From contig CAJNOI010000024.1 in NCBI GenBank assembly GCA_905250115.1, positions 232,177 through 296,176 of the forward strand: a stretch of DNA of 64,000 nucleotides. Direction: 5' to 3'. Source of the stretch: Adineta steineri. Lineage: Eukaryota > Rotifera > Eurotatoria > Adinetida > Adinetidae. A program made the translations under genes and the position numbers. Position 1 is the stretch's first letter. The number at the start of each line of letters is the position of its first letter. The notes beneath the pieces were generated by a model, which saw nothing but the letters and a program-made list of their open reading frames with translations, made no database searches and had not been told where the DNA came from. Below, piece by piece: positions 61,418-64,000 of the stretch.

Positions 61418-64000
61418 ATGAAGATAATACTCATAGTGTTCATTTTATCTTTTGCGAATGGAAAAATATATATTCATAATACAGTAGATGGTCCTTCAGT
61501 CGAAGTCTACGATTGTATTCTTCATGGTGATATATTTTATTGTCGTCGTCCGACAGAACCGATAATTTTAAATAGAGATAATATTACAGAACAATGTTAT
61601 CATAATGGAATTCGTCATTCGTTTGCTGATCTTCTCAGAGATAATATTAGTATCAGTACTATTTTACATCAATGGAAATCAAGTATTGAAAAAGTCGAAC
61701 AATATTCACGTTACGAGAGAAATTCAAATGGACTTAATGATTCTCTATGTGAATGCGTAACTCCTCAATCATTCGGAAAAAATTGTGAATATCTGTTACC
61801 AGCAGGAACAACATTTGAAGAGACATTTATGTGGGAAAATTCTCAGAAAATAAACAATCCGTGGTTGGTACAACTGCATGGCGATATTATTTGTTATAAG
61901 ACATTGGAATGTAATTTTGGTCTTTTATGTTTGGATTGGCGTGATATATGTGATGATCTTCAACAGTGTATGTCAGGAATAGATGAAGAAAATTGTGATA
62001 AACTTGAATTTAATGAATGTGAAAATGATGAATATCGTTGTATGAATGGCATGTGTATTCCTGAAGATTATTTTCTTGATGGAAGCTTAGATTGTTTAGA
62101 TTGGAGTGATGAAATTCATTATTATGATGATCTCAACTGCCCGAGGGAACCAGTTAGTATTCAATGTGACGATCGAATCTGTCCACCATATCAGTATTCA
62201 TGTGGTGATGGACAATGTATTGCCGATCGGTTTGGATTTCAAATTATGTCACAAGTAAATTTACAATGTCGAAACCGACGCGATCAATATTTTATTTGTG
62301 AAACACATTACAGAGACGTCATGTGGACATTACCCAATGGACGATGTTATGACAAATATAAATACAGTGAATCAGAAATGGCCAATCTTACTGTTGCTGA
62401 AGAATGCCAATATATTCTTCGGTGTGATTTATCAGAAGCAGCCGAAGCACATTGTCCTTGTAGAAATAATTCTGACTGCCATAAACAATTGAACTCTACT
62501 TGTCGTTCGAATTATATTCAATATCCAACAGCAGGCATTATGGCACCATATGTCTTATTTTTATATCATGCTGTGCATCAATTAAGGTCAAATTTTACTT
62601 TGATTAATGGAACAATCAAATGTAATGGAGCATTGATTCATATTTCTATTGATAAATTTCCATTTATCTCTCAACTTCACGAACTTGAAAATACTTTATG
62701 TCAAACGATAAACAATACGTCTGTACTCAATAATCACAACCAACATGCATCAACCTTTAGCAATCGTTCATATAGGTCAAGTACAATTTGTAATAAATCG
62801 AAAACACATATTTCTATCTATCGAATTAAAGATGGTTTTGCCAATTGTGCAGATCAAATGGATGAAACCGTTAATCTTTCTATTTCTACAATATGTTCAA
62901 ATATGGAACGCTATCGTTTTCACTGTTCCACTAATGAACCAACTTGTTTAAGTGCTTTCGCATTCGGAAACTATGAAAATAATTGTCAGAACAAATTTGA
63001 TGAACTTTGGTTTGGCACGAATGCCAAATTAGTTGATATTAATTGTAATAAACAACGTACGGATCAATGCGATCTTCTTCGTCGATACATTAAAAATTCT
63101 TGGGTATCGAATAGTAAGGGTGAATTAAGCAGAAAACTTGAAATACCATTTCGTAGTTATTGTGATACATTCTGGAATTTAGCCGCGAAAGAAGATGAAA
63201 ATATAACAGATTGTACGGATTCGTGGATTTGTCCAGAAGAACAATGGCAATGTGATACTGGTCAATGTATTGATATAAGCTGGATATTAGATGGAGAATG
63301 GGACTGTGCTGATGCATCTGATGAATATAAACTTTTCGATCGAGTAATTTCAGGACGCAACTTAAACTTGATTGAATCTGTTGAATTGATAAACAGATCT
63401 ACGAAAATAGAACATCAACGGTTAGCATTCTCTACAATTTGTAATTTAACAATAGAATTTCCATGTTTAAATGTTAATTTTTCTGGTTCATTCCATAATT
63501 TAACACATATACAACTTTGTAATAGTCAAGATCGAATTGGAGATGGAAACATCGACTGTTATGGTGCAATCGATGAACGCAATGTCATAGAACATTTGAG
63601 TGAACAAACAATGCTTGGATATAATTTTCAATGTGAATCATATAAACAGTACATTCCATATCGGGATCATTGTCTTCAAACCCGATGTAATACAAGTTTT
63701 GATGATCAATTCTGGTGTGATCCTCGAGCAAATGTGTTGAATTGTGATAGTTTTTCAGATGCCGTATGTTTCAATGGTACTTGTGTAAGACGTGGTCGCT
63801 GTAATAACGTTTTAGATTGTCATTTTGGTGAAGACGAATATATGTGTGAGCATCGTAGTACTACAAATACGACCGATACGTATTATCGCGCATCTAAGGA
63901 GCTAACTACCAAGAACATCAAACATAAACTTCAATTAAATCACTTTCCGACTAACTCAAATATCACGACAATAACTAAAAATCAGAGTGATGCTACACAA
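61418..64000 (+). CDS. LDL-receptor class A repeat protein, 3' end outside window
   Basis: An uninterrupted frame of 861 codons runs from the ATG at 61418 to the right edge without a stop or intron. A signal peptide (MKIILIVFILSFANG) is followed by a Cys-containing N-terminal domain and an EGF-like turn (LCECVTPQSFGKNCEY). LDLa modules are then spaced through the protein: YRCMNGMCIPEDYFLDGSLD with DWSDE; YSCGDGQCIADRFG; WQCDTGQCIDISWILDGEWD with DASDE; and FNGTCVRRGRCNNVLDCHFG with EDE. The acidic DxSDE ends are the calcium-binding parts of the fold. Between them lie unrecognised Cys-rich stretches with many N-glycosylation sequons. Very long intronless LDLa receptors are common in bdelloids. 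A membrane segment is expected beyond the edge. Role: cell-surface ligand or lipoprotein binding, or adhesion. Confidence 0.85.
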   Translation, partial: MKIILIVFILSFANGKIYIHNTVDGPSVEVYDCILHGDIFYCRRPTEPIILNRDNITEQCYHNGIRHSFADLLRDNISISTILHQWKSSIEKVEQYSRYERNSNGLNDSLCECVTPQSFGKNCEYLLPAGTTFEETFMWENSQKINNPWLVQLHGDIICYKTLECNFGLLCLDWRDICDDLQQCMSGIDEENCDKLEFNECENDEYRCMNGMCIPEDYFLDGSLDCLDWSDEIHYYDDLNCPREPVSIQCDDRICPPYQYSCGDGQCIADRFGFQIMSQVNLQCRNRRDQYFICETHYRDVMWTLPNGRCYDKYKYSESEMANLTVAEECQYILRCDLSEAAEAHCPCRNNSDCHKQLNSTCRSNYIQYPTAGIMAPYVLFLYHAVHQLRSNFTLINGTIKCNGALIHISIDKFPFISQLHELENTLCQTINNTSVLNNHNQHASTFSNRSYRSSTICNKSKTHISIYRIKDGFANCADQMDETVNLSISTICSNMERYRFHCSTNEPTCLSAFAFGNYENNCQNKFDELWFGTNAKLVDINCNKQRTDQCDLLRRYIKNSWVSNSKGELSRKLEIPFRSYCDTFWNLAAKEDENITDCTDSWICPEEQWQCDTGQCIDISWILDGEWDCADASDEYKLFDRVISGRNLNLIESVELINRSTKIEHQRLAFSTICNLTIEFPCLNVNFSGSFHNLTHIQLCNSQDRIGDGNIDCYGAIDERNVIEHLSEQTMLGYNFQCESYKQYIPYRDHCLQTRCNTSFDDQFWCDPRANVLNCDSFSDAVCFNGTCVRRGRCNNVLDCHFGEDEYMCEHRSTTNTTDTYYRASKELTTKNIKHKLQLNHFPTNSNITTITKNQSDATQ

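Overview
The window looks like genomic DNA of a bdelloid rotifer (Adineta/Rotaria type). It is strongly AT-rich. Genes are split by very short GT-AG introns, mostly 44-70 nt. Metazoan genes (TTLL11-type polyglutamylase, family-31 glucosidase with a P-type domain, ABCC4/MRP4-type exporter, rhodopsin-class GPCR, Gal-3-O-sulfotransferase, LDLa-repeat protein, lamin-tail protein) stand beside single- or two-exon genes of bacterial or fungal appearance (pentapeptide-repeat protein, BPL_N amidotransferase-like protein, NmrA-like reductase, two macrolide-type O-methyltransferases, a coiled-coil protein). This mixture is known for bdelloids. Telomere-like (TGTGGG)n tracts, which match the bdelloid telomere repeat, lie at internal positions. 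The genus cannot be fixed from the sequence.

Layout. 1-64: end of a hAT-like element. 2426-3668 (-): pentapeptide-repeat protein. 6171-9515 (+): ten-exon TTLL11-like gene. 10040-10768 (-): BPL_N protein. 11775-12242 (+): small secreted protein broken by an in-frame TAG. 13004-13445 (-): wrecked pentapeptide-family relic. 14651-14865 (-): two-exon gene for a 49-residue Cys-rich protein. 18197-21688 (+): family-31 glucosidase. About 20.88-30.18 kb: a tandem segmental duplication. Each copy carries a secreted TSP1-domain gene (23294-24396 and 27363-29077), and copy 2 starts with a broken 3' piece of the glucosidase holding a 241-bp fold-back element. 30206-31267 (-): coiled-coil protein. 31959-32381 (+): small Cys/His protein. 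33204-33417 and 33788-34970: two hAT-like elements with perfect 8-bp target duplications. 35510-36392 (+): MycE-type methyltransferase. 37899-41345 (-): PAN-like, Ser/Thr-rich, double-LamG secreted protein. 43212-44117 (+): NmrA-like protein. 44296-49650 (-): 23-exon ABCC4-like transporter with a hAT-like element in one intron. 51020-51562 (+): lamin-tail protein without rod. 52155-53132 (-): TylF-type methyltransferase. 53631-54734 (-): GPCR. 57579-58867 (+): Gal3ST-like sulfotransferase. 61418 to the right edge (+): LDLa protein, incomplete.

How the genes relate. This is a eukaryotic neighbourhood without operons. Two membrane-anchored sugar-type O-methyltransferases and a sulfotransferase could all act on secretory-pathway glycans, and several neighbours encode glycosylated secreted or surface proteins (TSP1, LamG, LDLa). 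That link is inference. Exon models were built by hand from splice signals and reading phase; every intact multi-exon model gives a total coding length divisible by three. The most distinctive signals are the tandem duplication with its repeat expansion, the hairpin-forming telomere-like tracts (three of four between divergently arranged genes), an AG acceptor 24-31 nt upstream of the start codon in six genes (possible trans-splice sites), a 28-nt microexon that fixes the phase of the LamG gene, and transposable elements whose insertion can be read to the base.
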